Below the pieces are notes generated by a model, which was not told the origin of the DNA, made no database searches, and was given only the letters and a program-made list of their open reading frames with translations. A DNA stretch of 64,000 nucleotides from Microbispora rosea (GTDB lineage Bacteria > Actinomycetota > Actinomycetes > Streptosporangiales > Streptosporangiaceae), in assembly GCF_900156315.1 (NCBI RefSeq), contig NZ_FTNI01000001.1:1-64000 (forward strand), given 5' to 3'. Shown in pieces: positions 8,480 to 17,168 of the stretch. Each line of letters starts with the position of its first letter. Position 1 is the first letter of the stretch. The translations under genes and the position numbers were made by a program.

Positions 8480-9445
8480 TCACACGCCCCCGGGCGCCGG
8501 GCGCGGAGGTGGCGTGAGCGGCCGGGCCGGGTCGGGCGGACCGATCCGGACGTTGGTGCGATCGATGTCGGCCGGGCCGGGCATCCGGCTGCCGGGCAGC
8601 CCCACGGCGGCACCGGCCCAGGCGAGGCCCTCGGCGAGGGCAGTCGCGCCGCGGGCCCCCGCGGCGAGGAAGCCCGCCAGCAGGGCGTCGCCCGCGCCCA
8701 CGCTGCTGCGCGGCTCCTCGACCGCGCATTCGCCGTACCAGACCTGGTCGTCGTGCTCCACCAGCAGCGCGCCGTCCGTCCCGAGGCTGGTCAGGACCGA
8801 CCGCGCGCCCATGGCGCGCAACTTGCCGACCGCGTCGAGCACGTCGCCGACACAGGCGATCGACGTGCCGGTCGCCTCGGCCAGCTCGTCGCGGTTCGGC
8901 TTGATCAGCGCGGGGCCGGCGTTCACCGCGGACACGAGGGCGGGGCCGCTGGTGTCGACCGCCAGATTGATGCCGGCCTCGGCGAACCGGCGGCACAGTC
9001 CGGCGTAGACGTCCACCGGCACACCGGGCGGGAGGCTGCCCGAGGCGACCACCCAGTCGGCCGACCGGGCGGCGTCGAGCACGGCGCCCGCCAGCGTGTC
9101 GAGCTCGGCGGGGGTCAGCGCGGTGCCCGGCTCGTTGACCTTGGTGATGGTGCCGTCGGGCTCGGCGATCGCGACGTTGGACCTGGTGGGGCCCTCGACC
9201 GGCACGGGGATCATGTCGATGCCCTCCGCCGACAGCAGGTCGAGGAGCCGGCGCCCCTCGCTGCCGCCGTACGGGATGACCGCGCACGACCGTACGTCGT
9301 TGGCCAGCAGGGCCCGCGACACGTTGACGCCCTTGCCGCCGGGGTCGAGGTGGGTGGCGGCCGCCCGGATGACGGCACCGCGGGTGAGCTCGCCGACCTC
9401 GATCGTGCGGTCGAGGCTGGGGTTGAGGGTCAGGGTGAGGATCAC
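8480..9445 (-). CDS. PfkB-family 1-phosphofructokinase/tagatose-6-phosphate kinase
   Basis: 321 residues. N-terminal signature GGKGVNVSRAL (37-46) and C-terminal VGAGDALLAGF, with catalytic Asp253, define a PfkB sugar-phosphate kinase of the FruK/LacC branch. Start is GTG at 9445, overlapping the DeoR stop (GTGA), which separates it from the repressor in the longer open frame. In context it would phosphorylate the ketose phosphate from the polyol pathway to a bisphosphate for aldolase. Whether the substrate is fructose-1-phosphate or tagatose-6-phosphate cannot be decided here. Confidence 0.88.
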   Translation of the reverse strand: MILTLTLNPSLDRTIEVGELTRGAVIRAAATHLDPGGKGVNVSRALLANDVRSCAVIPYGGSEGRRLLDLLSAEGIDMIPVPVEGPTRSNVAIAEPDGTITKVNEPGTALTPAELDTLAGAVLDAARSADWVVASGSLPPGVPVDVYAGLCRRFAEAGINLAVDTSGPALVSAVNAGPALIKPNRDELAEATGTSIACVGDVLDAVGKLRAMGARSVLTSLGTDGALLVEHDDQVWYGECAVEEPRSSVGAGDALLAGFLAAGARGATALAEGLAWAGAAVGLPGSRMPGPADIDRTNVRIGPPDPARPLTPPPRPAPGGV

Positions 9446-10203
9446 GCCCGGACCACCTCCGGCCCGGCGGCGGCCAGCGCGGCGGCCTGGTCGGGGTCGA
9501 GCCCGGTGTCGGTGATGACGACGTCGATCTCGCCGAGCGTGGCGAAGCGCGCCAGATAGGTGCCGGAGAACTTGGTGTGATCGGCCAGCAGGACGGCGCG
9601 GTCGGCGCAGGCGATCATCGCCCGCTTGATCGCCGCCTCGGCCGGATCGGGGGTGGTCAGGCCCTTGGCCACCGAGCAGCCGTTGGTTGCCATGAAGGCC
9701 ACGTCCACGTTGAGCTGTGACAACTGCTGGATGGCCCAGTCCTCCACGGTCGCCAGCGTCCGGCCGCGCACCCGGCCGCCCAGCATGAGCACGGTCAGGT
9801 TGGGGCGGGCCGCCAGCACCGTGGCCAGCGGAGGCGAGTTCACGACGACGGTGAGCTCGCGGTCCGGAGGGAGGGCCTGCACGAGCCGGCTCGTCGTGGA
9901 GCCCGCGTCGATGACCACGGAGCCGTCCTCGGGGAGTTCGGCCAGGGCGGCCTTGGCGATGCGCTCCTTCTCGGCCGTCAGCACCTCGTCCCTGGCGGCC
10001 AGTGCGGGCTCGAACCCCAGGCGCTCGACCGGGATCGCGCCGCCGTGCACGCGCCGCAGGACGCCCGCGCGCTCCAGTGCGGTCAGGTCGCGGCGGATCG
10101 TCTCCGTCGTGACGCCGAACCGCTCGGCCAGCGTCACCACGTCGACCCGGCCGGCGTCGCGGGCCGCCCGCAGGATCTCCTGCTGCCGCTCCTCGGCGTA
10201 CAT
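9442..10203 (-). CDS. DeoR-family sugar-operon repressor
   Basis: 253 residues. The N-terminal winged helix is textbook DeoR: ERQQEILRAARDAGRVDV, then LAERFGVTTETIRRDL and the HGGA turn. The C-terminal DeoR sensor domain contains VVIDAGSTTS and a VLLADHTKFSG end. Such repressors usually sense a phosphorylated sugar, often the substrate of the adjacent PfkB kinase. It is the promoter-proximal gene of the minus-strand PTS locus and probably represses its own promoter at 10220-10290. Confidence 0.93.
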   Translation of the reverse strand: MYAEERQQEILRAARDAGRVDVVTLAERFGVTTETIRRDLTALERAGVLRRVHGGAIPVERLGFEPALAARDEVLTAEKERIAKAALAELPEDGSVVIDAGSTTSRLVQALPPDRELTVVVNSPPLATVLAARPNLTVLMLGGRVRGRTLATVEDWAIQQLSQLNVDVAFMATNGCSVAKGLTTPDPAEAAIKRAMIACADRAVLLADHTKFSGTYLARFATLGEIDVVITDTGLDPDQAAALAAAGPEVVRA

Positions 10204-10220
10204 CGTGTTGGTTCACCGCC

Positions 10221-10292
10221 GTTTCGATGTTGTTTCGTATGTGTTTATACCTGCCTGTGTTGGAGGGTCAAGGGCAGTCAACGTAACGAAAC
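10221..10292 (-). promoter_or_regulatory. Promoter and likely DeoR operator of the PTS locus
   Basis: Read on the minus strand, TTGACC (10266-10271) and TATAAA (10244-10249), 16 bases apart, form a good vegetative promoter for the DeoR gene. Between it and the ATG lie two direct copies of GTTTCG (plus-strand 10221-10226 and 10232-10237, 11 bases apart, one helical turn). An inverted copy CGAAAC is at 10287-10292, upstream of the -35. Copies flanking the promoter suit repression, perhaps with looping. Assignment to DeoR is inference. Confidence 0.5.
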
Positions 10293-10395
10293 GGACACCC
10301 GGCGTTGTGAGGAGGGGCGTGGGGCGCCTGGTCCACCGTGTCCGCGAAGGCCGGCCGGCCCGCGCGGCGCGAACCGGCCGGCGTCGCCGCAGCGG

Positions 10396-10866
10396 TCAGT
10401 CGCGGGGACGCGCGATGAGCGCGGCCGTCACCTGGTGCGCCCGCGCGTTGAGACGGCGGACGAAATCGACGAACTTCTCCAGCTGGTCGTCGTCGTAGTC
10501 GGAGACGACCGCCAGGAACTCCGCCTCCATGGTGCTGAAGATCTCCTCAAGTGCCGCCTCGTGTCGTCCGGTCGAGTGGATCAGCACCTTGCGGCGGTCG
10601 AGGGTGTCCCGGCGCCGTTCGACGAAGCCGCCGCGTTCGAGCCGGTCGACGACCGACGTGACGGCCGACGTGCTCAGGCCGGTGAGCTCGGCCAGCCGTC
10701 CCGCCGTCAGCTCCGGCTCGTGGCGGGCCAGATCGAGGCACTTCAAATCGGTCGGGCCGAGGCCGAAGCGGTCCGCGATCGCCTGGTGCAGCACGAGTCC
10801 GCGGCCGGCGTTCTCGCGCATCGCCTCCATGAGGGATCGCAGGGCCTTGGATCGGTGGGTTGACAC
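10396..10866 (-). CDS. MarR-family transcriptional regulator
   Basis: 156 residues. Winged-helix core: LTAGRLAELTGLSTSAVTSV recognition region, then VDRLERGGFVERRRDTLDRR, the wing with the typical DRR. It is divergent from the FAD monooxygenase with only 86 bases between the starts and a 7-bp inverted repeat in that gap. Control of the monooxygenase by a phenolic ligand is the likely role, by analogy with other MarR-oxygenase pairs. Confidence 0.9.
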   Translation of the reverse strand: MSTHRSKALRSLMEAMRENAGRGLVLHQAIADRFGLGPTDLKCLDLARHEPELTAGRLAELTGLSTSAVTSVVDRLERGGFVERRRDTLDRRKVLIHSTGRHEAALEEIFSTMEAEFLAVVSDYDDDQLEKFVDFVRRLNARAHQVTAALIARPRD

Positions 10867-10894
10867 GAGCGCTCCACATCGTTCATAAGTAGAT

Positions 10895-10912
10895 ATCTCG
10901 ATGAGTCGAGAT
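10895..10912. promoter_or_regulatory. MarR-type operator
   Basis: ATCTCGA (10895-10901), spacer TGAG, TCGAGAT (10906-10912): an 18-base inverted repeat with perfect 7-bp arms in the 86-base divergent region. Size, symmetry and place fit a MarR dimer site controlling both directions. Confidence 0.55.
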
Positions 10913-10952
10913 TTCCCAAGAGTCGGACGAATCTTATCGTGAGGGGCCGATC

Positions 10953-12548
10953 ATGACTATGGAGTCCGTACCCGTCCTCGTCGTCGGAGCGGGTCTGGCC
11001 GGGCTGTCCACCGCGATGTTCCTCGGTCTGCACGGGGTGTCCGCGCTCGTCGTGGAACGCCATGCGGGACTGTCGACCCAGCCGAAGGCGCGGGGCCAGA
11101 TGCCTCCGACGATGGAGGCGCTCGCCACGGCCGGTGTGGCCGGACGGTTCCTGGAGGCCGCGCCGCCCGGGGGGACCGAGAGCATCATCGTGATCGCCGA
11201 AAGCGTCACCGGCAGGGTCCTGCACGACTTCGTGCAGACCGCGCCGGACTTATCCGCCTTATCTGCTGCTCCCATGGCTGCGACAAGTCAGGAACGGGCG
11301 GAGCGCATCCTCGCCGGCAGGGCCGTCCAGCTGGGAGCCGAGATCAGGTTCTCCACCACCCTGGAGTCGTTCCGGCAGGAGGAGGACGGGGTCGTCGCCA
11401 CGCTCCTCGACACCACCGGCGGGCGGCGGCGGACGGTGACCTCCCGCTTCCTGGTCGGCGCGGACGGCCACAAGGGCACGATCAGGGAAGCCGCCGGCAT
11501 CGCGGCGCACGGGCGGACCTCGCCCCGGCCCGCCCGGACGATGTTCCTGCAGTTCGAGGCCGATCTCGACGTCACGCTCAAGGGAGCCGCCTTCGGCCTG
11601 TTCTACCTCCGCAACCCCGCCCTGCCTGGCGGATCGGTCACCGTGGTCACCACCGATCACCCCGGCAGGTACGTCGTGAGCTGTGTGTTCGGCCCGGATG
11701 AGGAACCCGATCGGGACGGGCTCACCGAGATGATCCGCATCGCCTGCGGCGTGCCGGACCTGGACGTGACGATCGTGGACGCGGCGTGGTCCTCCTCGGG
11801 CGAGCATGTCACCCGCATCGCCGGCGCCTTCCACTCCGGGCGGGTCCTCCTCGCCGGTGACGCCGCCCACCTGATGCCGCCGACCGGCGGGCAGGGCGGC
11901 AACACCGCCGTCATGGACGGGTATCACCTCGCCTGGAGGCTCGCGTACACGCTGGCCGGTGTCGCGGGTCCCGGACTGGTCGCCTCCTACGACGCCGAGC
12001 GCCGTCCGTACGCCGACGCCCTCGCCGAGCAGCAGTACGCGAACATGATTCAGCGGCAGACGCCGCATCTGCGCGACGACACGGTCGCGGAGATCATGGA
12101 TCCCGCGGTCGGGCTGTTCGGGTACGTCTGCCCGTCGGGGGCGTTCGTCCGCGAACCGGGCGAGGAGCGCCCGCTCTTCGAGGATCCGGCCGCGCCTTCG
12201 GGACGTCCGGGGACCCGGGCGCCCCATGTTCGGCTCAGCCGGGAGGGCACGCCGATCTCGGCCCGCGATCTGTTCGGCACCGGGTTCACGGTGCTCGCCG
12301 GCGCCGGGGGAGGGGCCTGGGAGAAGGCGGCGGCCGAGGCCGCGCGGACTCTGCGCGTCCCCGTCGAGACGTACGTCGTCGGCGCCGGGCCGGTGCTCGG
12401 CGACCCGGACGGCCGGTTCCCCACCGCGTACGGGATCACCTCGACCGGGGCCGTGCTCGTACGGCCGGACGGGATCATCGCCTGGCGGTCGCCCACTGAG
12501 GCCGGCCTCGTGGAGCTGGAAGGCGTGCTGTGCAGAGTGCTCGCGTGA
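10953..12548 (+). CDS. FAD-dependent aromatic monooxygenase (PheA/TfdB type)
   Basis: 531 residues. All three flavoprotein hydroxylase fingerprints are present: VVGAGLAGLSTA near residue 10, VGADGHKGTIR around 170 and LLAGDAAHLMPPTGGQGGN around 300. The C-terminal ~130 residues form the thioredoxin-like domain seen in phenol and polyketide hydroxylases. It would insert one oxygen into an aromatic substrate with NAD(P)H. It is divergent from, and probably repressed by, the MarR gene. No polyketide or aromatic degradation cluster surrounds it, so a detoxifying role is as likely as a biosynthetic one. Confidence 0.9.
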   Translation: MTMESVPVLVVGAGLAGLSTAMFLGLHGVSALVVERHAGLSTQPKARGQMPPTMEALATAGVAGRFLEAAPPGGTESIIVIAESVTGRVLHDFVQTAPDLSALSAAPMAATSQERAERILAGRAVQLGAEIRFSTTLESFRQEEDGVVATLLDTTGGRRRTVTSRFLVGADGHKGTIREAAGIAAHGRTSPRPARTMFLQFEADLDVTLKGAAFGLFYLRNPALPGGSVTVVTTDHPGRYVVSCVFGPDEEPDRDGLTEMIRIACGVPDLDVTIVDAAWSSSGEHVTRIAGAFHSGRVLLAGDAAHLMPPTGGQGGNTAVMDGYHLAWRLAYTLAGVAGPGLVASYDAERRPYADALAEQQYANMIQRQTPHLRDDTVAEIMDPAVGLFGYVCPSGAFVREPGEERPLFEDPAAPSGRPGTRAPHVRLSREGTPISARDLFGTGFTVLAGAGGGAWEKAAAEAARTLRVPVETYVVGAGPVLGDPDGRFPTAYGITSTGAVLVRPDGIIAWRSPTEAGLVELEGVLCRVLA

Positions 12549-12592
12549 GCGGCTAGGGTGCTGGGCTCGTGAGATCGCGCGGGGAGGTGCCG

Positions 12593-13729
12593 ATGCGCCC
12601 GTCGGGGCAGGAATGGGCGAAGGTGCGGCGACGCCTGGACGGGCACCGGCACGAGCTGGCCGTCGCGGCGGATCGGCTCTATCCCGGGCCGGCCAGGGCC
12701 GGATCGACGCGTCTGCTCACCCGGGACGGCTGGACTGCGACCCCATGGACCCTGGCCACGCCGCTCGACCTGCGCGAGGTGCGGCTCGGCTGGGTGGAGG
12801 ACGCTCCCGCGCCCACTGTCACGGGCCGCGAACCGGAGGCGGCGGCTCTGCTGCCGGAGGGCGCGGACGCCTACCCGGACGCGCTGGGGACGCTCGCCCG
12901 CCCCCGGCTCTTCGAGGACCGCACCTGCTACCGGCTGCTGGACGTCGCCTGGCCGGAGCTGACCTTCACCCGCGCACGCTACTTCGACGGCGTGAGCGTG
13001 GGAGAGGCGGCCGCCCACGAGTTCGCCGCGCGCGAGCTCCCCGGGCATGAGTCCGACGGGCAGGGGTTCGACGGGCAGGGGTTCGACGGGCATGGGGGCG
13101 GGCGGCCGCTGCCGTTCCGCGCGCTCGTGGGCGATCCCACCGACCTGAGCCGGCGGCCCGCGCTCTGCGCGATCTCCACCCTGACGCTGCGCCACGATCG
13201 CCGTACGGGCGAGACGTCGTTCGTCCTGCACTGGCGTGACCCGGCCCGGGTGGCGCACGGCGGCGGGCTCTACCAGGTCATGCCGGTCGGGGTGTTCCAG
13301 CCCGCGCACGAGTCCGCGGACGCGGAGAAGGCCGACCTCGACCTGTGGAAGTGCGTGGTCCGCGAGTACGCCGAGGAGTTCCTTGGGCGGGGAGAGGAGT
13401 ACGGCGACGGGTTCGACTACGAGAGCTGGCCGCTTTACCGGCTGCTGACGGACGCCCGCGAGGACGGCCGGGTGCGTTCCCTCGTGCTGGGCGTGGGGGT
13501 CGATCCGCTGACCTTCGCGACCGACTTCCTCACGGTGACCGTGCTGGAGGCGGAGACGTTCGACGCCGTCTTCGGCGAAATCGCCGCCTCCAACAGCGAG
13601 GGCCGGATCGTCGGCCGCGTCCCGTTCGACGCGGAGACCGTGCGCCGGCACGTCCGCGACGAGCCGATGCAGGCGGCGGGCGCGGCCGTGCTGGACCTCG
13701 CCTGGAGGCACCGCGAGGATCTGCTGTAG
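12593..13729 (+). CDS. Unknown protein with Nudix-box-like segment
   Basis: 378 residues, soluble. Residues around 250-265 read VREYAEEFLG, resembling the REUxEE core of a Nudix box, but the upstream Gly and spacing are not canonical, so pyrophosphohydrolase activity is unproven. A 5-residue repeat (GQGFD) near residue 155 comes from a 15-bp DNA repeat at about 13060-13095. ATG 12593 is preferred over GTG 12569 because GGGGAGG lies 5 bases before it. It begins 44 bases after the monooxygenase and may be co-transcribed with it. Confidence 0.55.
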   Translation: MRPSGQEWAKVRRRLDGHRHELAVAADRLYPGPARAGSTRLLTRDGWTATPWTLATPLDLREVRLGWVEDAPAPTVTGREPEAAALLPEGADAYPDALGTLARPRLFEDRTCYRLLDVAWPELTFTRARYFDGVSVGEAAAHEFAARELPGHESDGQGFDGQGFDGHGGGRPLPFRALVGDPTDLSRRPALCAISTLTLRHDRRTGETSFVLHWRDPARVAHGGGLYQVMPVGVFQPAHESADAEKADLDLWKCVVREYAEEFLGRGEEYGDGFDYESWPLYRLLTDAREDGRVRSLVLGVGVDPLTFATDFLTVTVLEAETFDAVFGEIAASNSEGRIVGRVPFDAETVRRHVRDEPMQAAGAAVLDLAWRHREDLL

Positions 13730-13737
13730 TCACACGA

Positions 13738-13778
13738 ACGCCGTCCCCACCGGCCGGTCAGGCCGAGGGGGACGGCGT
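13738..13778. terminator. Bidirectional terminator
   Basis: ACGCCGTCCCC (13738-13748) pairs perfectly with 13768-13778 (11 bp) around a 19-base loop, between the convergent stops of the Nudix-like gene and the S15 peptidase gene. Confidence 0.65.
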
Positions 13779-13793
13779 GTCGAGAGAGGACGG

Positions 13794-15749
13794 TCAGCCG
13801 GCGGAGGCGAGCGCGCCTTCGCCGCCCACGATCGGCAGCGTCACCGTGCTCTTCGTCGTGTCGAGGTACAGCAGCGCGCCGGGGGCGGGCCGGATGGTGT
13901 ACTCGTAGTCGCTCGACAGCAGCACGACCCCGAGCCGGTGCCCGGCGGGGAAGATGTAGTCGTGCGGCTGCATGTCGAAGTCGAGGCGGTAGGGCGTGCC
14001 CGGCTTGACCGGCTCGGTCTGCCAGATCGACTTGCGGTTCTGCGGGTCGGTCCAGCCCCGGGTGATGATCTTCGCCTTGCCGTTCTGGTCGTAGTCGACG
14101 AGCAGCGCGGTGACGTTCGCCGCCGGCTGGCCGAAGGACATCCGCAGCGACACCCGCGGCGTGCCGCTGAGCCTGGCCGGCGCGGTCAGCGCCGCCGACT
14201 TGTACGCCAGGCGGTTGGGCGAGGTGGCGGCGTCGGCGAGGGTCTGCGCCGGCTTGGTGGCGTCGTCGACGATCGTCTCGGTCACCGGCTTGCCCTTACG
14301 GGTCTTGTCCGGAGTGAGCACGCCGGCCGCGCCGCCGTCGCCGGGGGCGAGGTTGAGCTCGGTGTCCGCGGCGGCGGGGTCGGGCCACTCGGCGTACTGC
14401 ACCAGGGTCCTGTCCTCGCGCTGCACGAGGGCGCGCGGGTCGTTCTCCACGCCGTTCTGGTAATTCCAGAGGTAGCGGGTGAACCAGCGGTTGAGCACGT
14501 CGACGCTGGGGGAGCCGCCGTGCCCGCCCTGGTGCAGGTAGATCTTGTGCGGCACCCCGCGGGCCTTGAGCGCCTCGTACCACTGCGCGGCGTGCTTGGT
14601 CTTGACGTTCCAGTCGTTGAGGCCGTGCGCGACCAGCACCGCGGCGTGGACCTTGTCCACGTCGTTCATGTAGTTGCGCTCGTCCCAGAAGGCGTTGTAG
14701 TCGCCGGTCTCGCGGTCCTGCGCCTTCGCGAGCTCCTCGATGACGCTCCGGCAGACCTGCTGGTCCGCGCGCGTGTAGACGTACTCGGCGAGCACGTCGG
14801 TGTCCTCGCCCTGGTAGCCGCCGGCGGCGACGACGGCGCCGTTCGCCCGGTAGTAGTCGTACCAGCTGGAGATCGCCGAGATCGGCACGATGGCCTCCAG
14901 CCCGTCGACGCCGGTGCTCGCGACCGCGTTGGGCAGGGTGCCGTTGTACGAGGTGCCGATCATGCCGACCTTGCCGGTCGTCCAGGTCGCCTTGACCTCC
15001 TGCCCGGAGGCGTCGTACGCCTTCGCGCGGCCGTTCAGCCAGTCGACGACGGACTTGGCGCCGATGGTCTCGTTGCGCCCGCCGGTGGTCGGGCAGCCGT
15101 CGGACTGGCCGCTGCCCAGCGACTCGGCGTGGACCACCGCGAAACCGCGGGGCAGCCAGTTGGACTCGTGGCTGGTGCTGATGACCGGCTGCGGGCCGCT
15201 CGCCGAGAGGGACGCGTCGGCGCCGCCGTCCCCGGAATCGTCCGCGGCCGCGGCGGACAGGCGCTCGTCGGTGGCCGGGTCGAGCAGCGTGCCGCCGCGG
15301 TTCAGCCAGCCCTTGCCCGGGCGGACCGCCTGGTGGAGCTCGTGGTCGACGTCGTGGTTGGCGATGTCGTTGCCGCCGGCGTAGTAGGGGCTGACCTCGT
15401 AGACCACGGGCGACTTCAGGCCGGCCGTCTCGGTCTCCCGCAGGCGGGTGACCTCGGCGTGCACCCGGTCGTTCCGCCCGTCGCCGTCGCTGTCGACCGG
15501 GGTCTCGACCCACACCTCCTCGCGGATCCAGTCGTTCCTGTTGGACGAGAACACCGGCTGGGCCATGCCGTCCTGGATCACCGGTCCGACGGGGGCGGCC
15601 GCGGTCGCGGGGGCCGAGTTCACGGCGAGCCCCGTGACGGTGGTGGCGACGGCCAGGCCCAGCGCCGCCGCGCTGCGGCGTGCGGCACCCTTACGGCGTG
15701 ACGCGGCTGGCGGGACGAGGCCAGGCGTCACCCGGCGCGATGAGGACAT
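13794..15749 (-). CDS. Secreted Xaa-Pro dipeptidyl-peptidase (family S15)
   Basis: 651 residues. A long positively charged leader and hydrophobic core ending ATAAA near residue 52 indicate export. The alpha/beta-hydrolase catalytic triad is visible: Ser267 in GTSYNG, Asp379 in HGLNDWN and His410 in HQGGHGG. A C-terminal jelly-roll follows (PRVSLRMSFGQ to the end), as in X-Pro dipeptidyl-peptidases and cocaine esterases. It removes Xaa-Pro dipeptides from extracellular peptides. A perfect palindrome lies 120 bases upstream. It probably works with the neighbouring secreted metallopeptidase. Confidence 0.9.
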   Translation of the reverse strand: MSSSRRVTPGLVPPAASRRKGAARRSAAALGLAVATTVTGLAVNSAPATAAAPVGPVIQDGMAQPVFSSNRNDWIREEVWVETPVDSDGDGRNDRVHAEVTRLRETETAGLKSPVVYEVSPYYAGGNDIANHDVDHELHQAVRPGKGWLNRGGTLLDPATDERLSAAAADDSGDGGADASLSASGPQPVISTSHESNWLPRGFAVVHAESLGSGQSDGCPTTGGRNETIGAKSVVDWLNGRAKAYDASGQEVKATWTTGKVGMIGTSYNGTLPNAVASTGVDGLEAIVPISAISSWYDYYRANGAVVAAGGYQGEDTDVLAEYVYTRADQQVCRSVIEELAKAQDRETGDYNAFWDERNYMNDVDKVHAAVLVAHGLNDWNVKTKHAAQWYEALKARGVPHKIYLHQGGHGGSPSVDVLNRWFTRYLWNYQNGVENDPRALVQREDRTLVQYAEWPDPAAADTELNLAPGDGGAAGVLTPDKTRKGKPVTETIVDDATKPAQTLADAATSPNRLAYKSAALTAPARLSGTPRVSLRMSFGQPAANVTALLVDYDQNGKAKIITRGWTDPQNRKSIWQTEPVKPGTPYRLDFDMQPHDYIFPAGHRLGVVLLSSDYEYTIRPAPGALLYLDTTKSTVTLPIVGGEGALASAG

Positions 15750-15871
15750 CGAGAACCTTCCACGAACGATCGGGGGGACTCTGGGCCGGGAGATTCGGCC
15801 CGCAGAGGGCGATGCTAGGGACGCAAATGCGGAATGTCTTCGGACGACCGTTCTGTCTTGATCGGGGCTGT

Positions 15872-15889
15872 TTTCGACATATGTCGAAA
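15872..15889. promoter_or_regulatory. Perfect 18-bp palindrome upstream of the S15 peptidase
   Basis: TTTCGACATATGTCGAAA is perfectly symmetric with no spacer. It lies in the 171-base gap between the metallopeptidase stop and the S15 peptidase start, about 120 bases before the latter. It looks like a dimer operator; the regulator is not recognisable from the sequence. Confidence 0.55.
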
Positions 15890-15920
15890 TCGGTCGCGAC
15901 GCTGGCGCCGCGGGCGGGCG

Positions 15921-17168
15921 TCAGTAGCCGTAGCGGCTCTTCAGGTGCCGCCAGACGTCGCGCAGCATCCACGCGTCGAACTCGGTGATCGACGTGGCGG
16001 AGCCCGCCTTCATGAGGAAGCAGCACTGCCCGGCCGGGGTCCAGTCGTAGAAGTCGTCCAGGCCGAAGCTGTGCCCGATCTCGTGGAGGAGGATGTGGAT
16101 GTCGTCGCTGCCGAGGTTGTCCGTCAGATACTCGCTGCCGACGCGCTGTCCCCAGGCGCCTCCCATGCCGCCGTTCATGCCCTCGGTGAGCCACAGCGAC
16201 ATGTCGTAGTGGTGGGACGCGCCGCCCGGGCAGTTCGGGTAGGCGCCCGACTGGTCGAACAGGCGTCCGCACGGCTCGGCGCACTGCGGCGCGTTCTCGC
16301 TCATGTCGCCGACGTACACGTCGACCGAGTCGTCGCTCCACTGCAGCAGGGCGCGGTCGCGTACGGCCCAGCCGACCACCTTCACCGGCACGTCCGCGTA
16401 CGGCCAGCCGTTGTGGCCCGCCATCACGTCCATCCACTTCTTGAACGACCTGGCGAGCGCGGCCTGGATGTCGTCGCGCAGCTCCGCCGAGACCGGCGCG
16501 CCGGAGTCCCAGCGGACGCAGTAGTTGACGCTGCCGCCGTTGGCCATGATCTGGTCCCAGGCGTAGTTGCGGTAGCCGTACAGGTCGGGGTAGGTGGACT
16601 CGACGTGCCGCCAGACCTCGTCGAGCGGCGCGACCAGGCCGGCGGGCGGGCTCCAGGTGCTCTGCCGCCCGGCGGCGTCGGCGAGCGCCCTGATCTCCAG
16701 GAGCCCGACCGACGCCTCGCCGCTACGCAGGACGACGCGCAGCCGGGTGGTGGTGACGGCGGGGAACGTGACGGTGTTGTAGGTGTCGGCGGCGGTGGGG
16801 TAGGAGGCGGGGATGTCGACGTACGCTCCGCCGTCCCAGCTCTGGAGCTTCCACGAGGCCGGCAGCCGCACGCCGCCTCCGTCGTCGAAGAAGTAGACCT
16901 GCACCGAGGAGATCGTCTGGGCGGACGGCCAGGTCAGCAGGGCCCACTGCTCGCCGGCCTCGGGCCAGGTGCCCCAGCGGCGGTTCCGCGTCTCGTCGGA
17001 ACGAGCCGGGTCGATGCCGTCGTTGACGGCGGCCACGCTCTCCCAGGGAGAGGTGTAGGAGGCGGAGGCGGTGGCCGACGGGGCCACGTCCACGACGGCG
17101 GCGTCGGCATGCGCGGGCGCCAGGAGGAAGCCTGCGACCAGCGCGAAAACGGCGAACAATCGCCTCAT
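15921..17168 (-). CDS. Secreted discoidin-like plus snapalysin-like metallopeptidase
   Basis: 415 residues. A signal peptide (hydrophobic FAVFALVAGFLLA, then AHADA) is followed by a beta-rich F5/8 type C (discoidin)-like domain over about residues 30-160. The C-terminal catalytic domain has HEIGHSFGLDD at 362-372, i.e. HExxHxxGxxD with Asp372 as third zinc ligand, and a Met-turn at Met386. An Asp third ligand is the hallmark of snapalysins (M7). Cysteines at NYCVRW, CAEPCG and QCCF may form disulfides. Start ATG 17168 has AAGGAGA five bases upstream; the GTG nine codons earlier has none. Confidence 0.8.
   Translation of the reverse strand: MRRLFAVFALVAGFLLAPAHADAAVVDVAPSATASASYTSPWESVAAVNDGIDPARSDETRNRRWGTWPEAGEQWALLTWPSAQTISSVQVYFFDDGGGVRLPASWKLQSWDGGAYVDIPASYPTAADTYNTVTFPAVTTTRLRVVLRSGEASVGLLEIRALADAAGRQSTWSPPAGLVAPLDEVWRHVESTYPDLYGYRNYAWDQIMANGGSVNYCVRWDSGAPVSAELRDDIQAALARSFKKWMDVMAGHNGWPYADVPVKVVGWAVRDRALLQWSDDSVDVYVGDMSENAPQCAEPCGRLFDQSGAYPNCPGGASHHYDMSLWLTEGMNGGMGGAWGQRVGSEYLTDNLGSDDIHILLHEIGHSFGLDDFYDWTPAGQCCFLMKAGSATSITEFDAWMLRDVWRHLKSRYGY

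Noticed and set aside
10953-13729. Aromatic polyketide tailoring cluster
   Set aside because: Only one monooxygenase and a methyltransferase far away; no ketosynthase, cyclase or carrier protein in the window.
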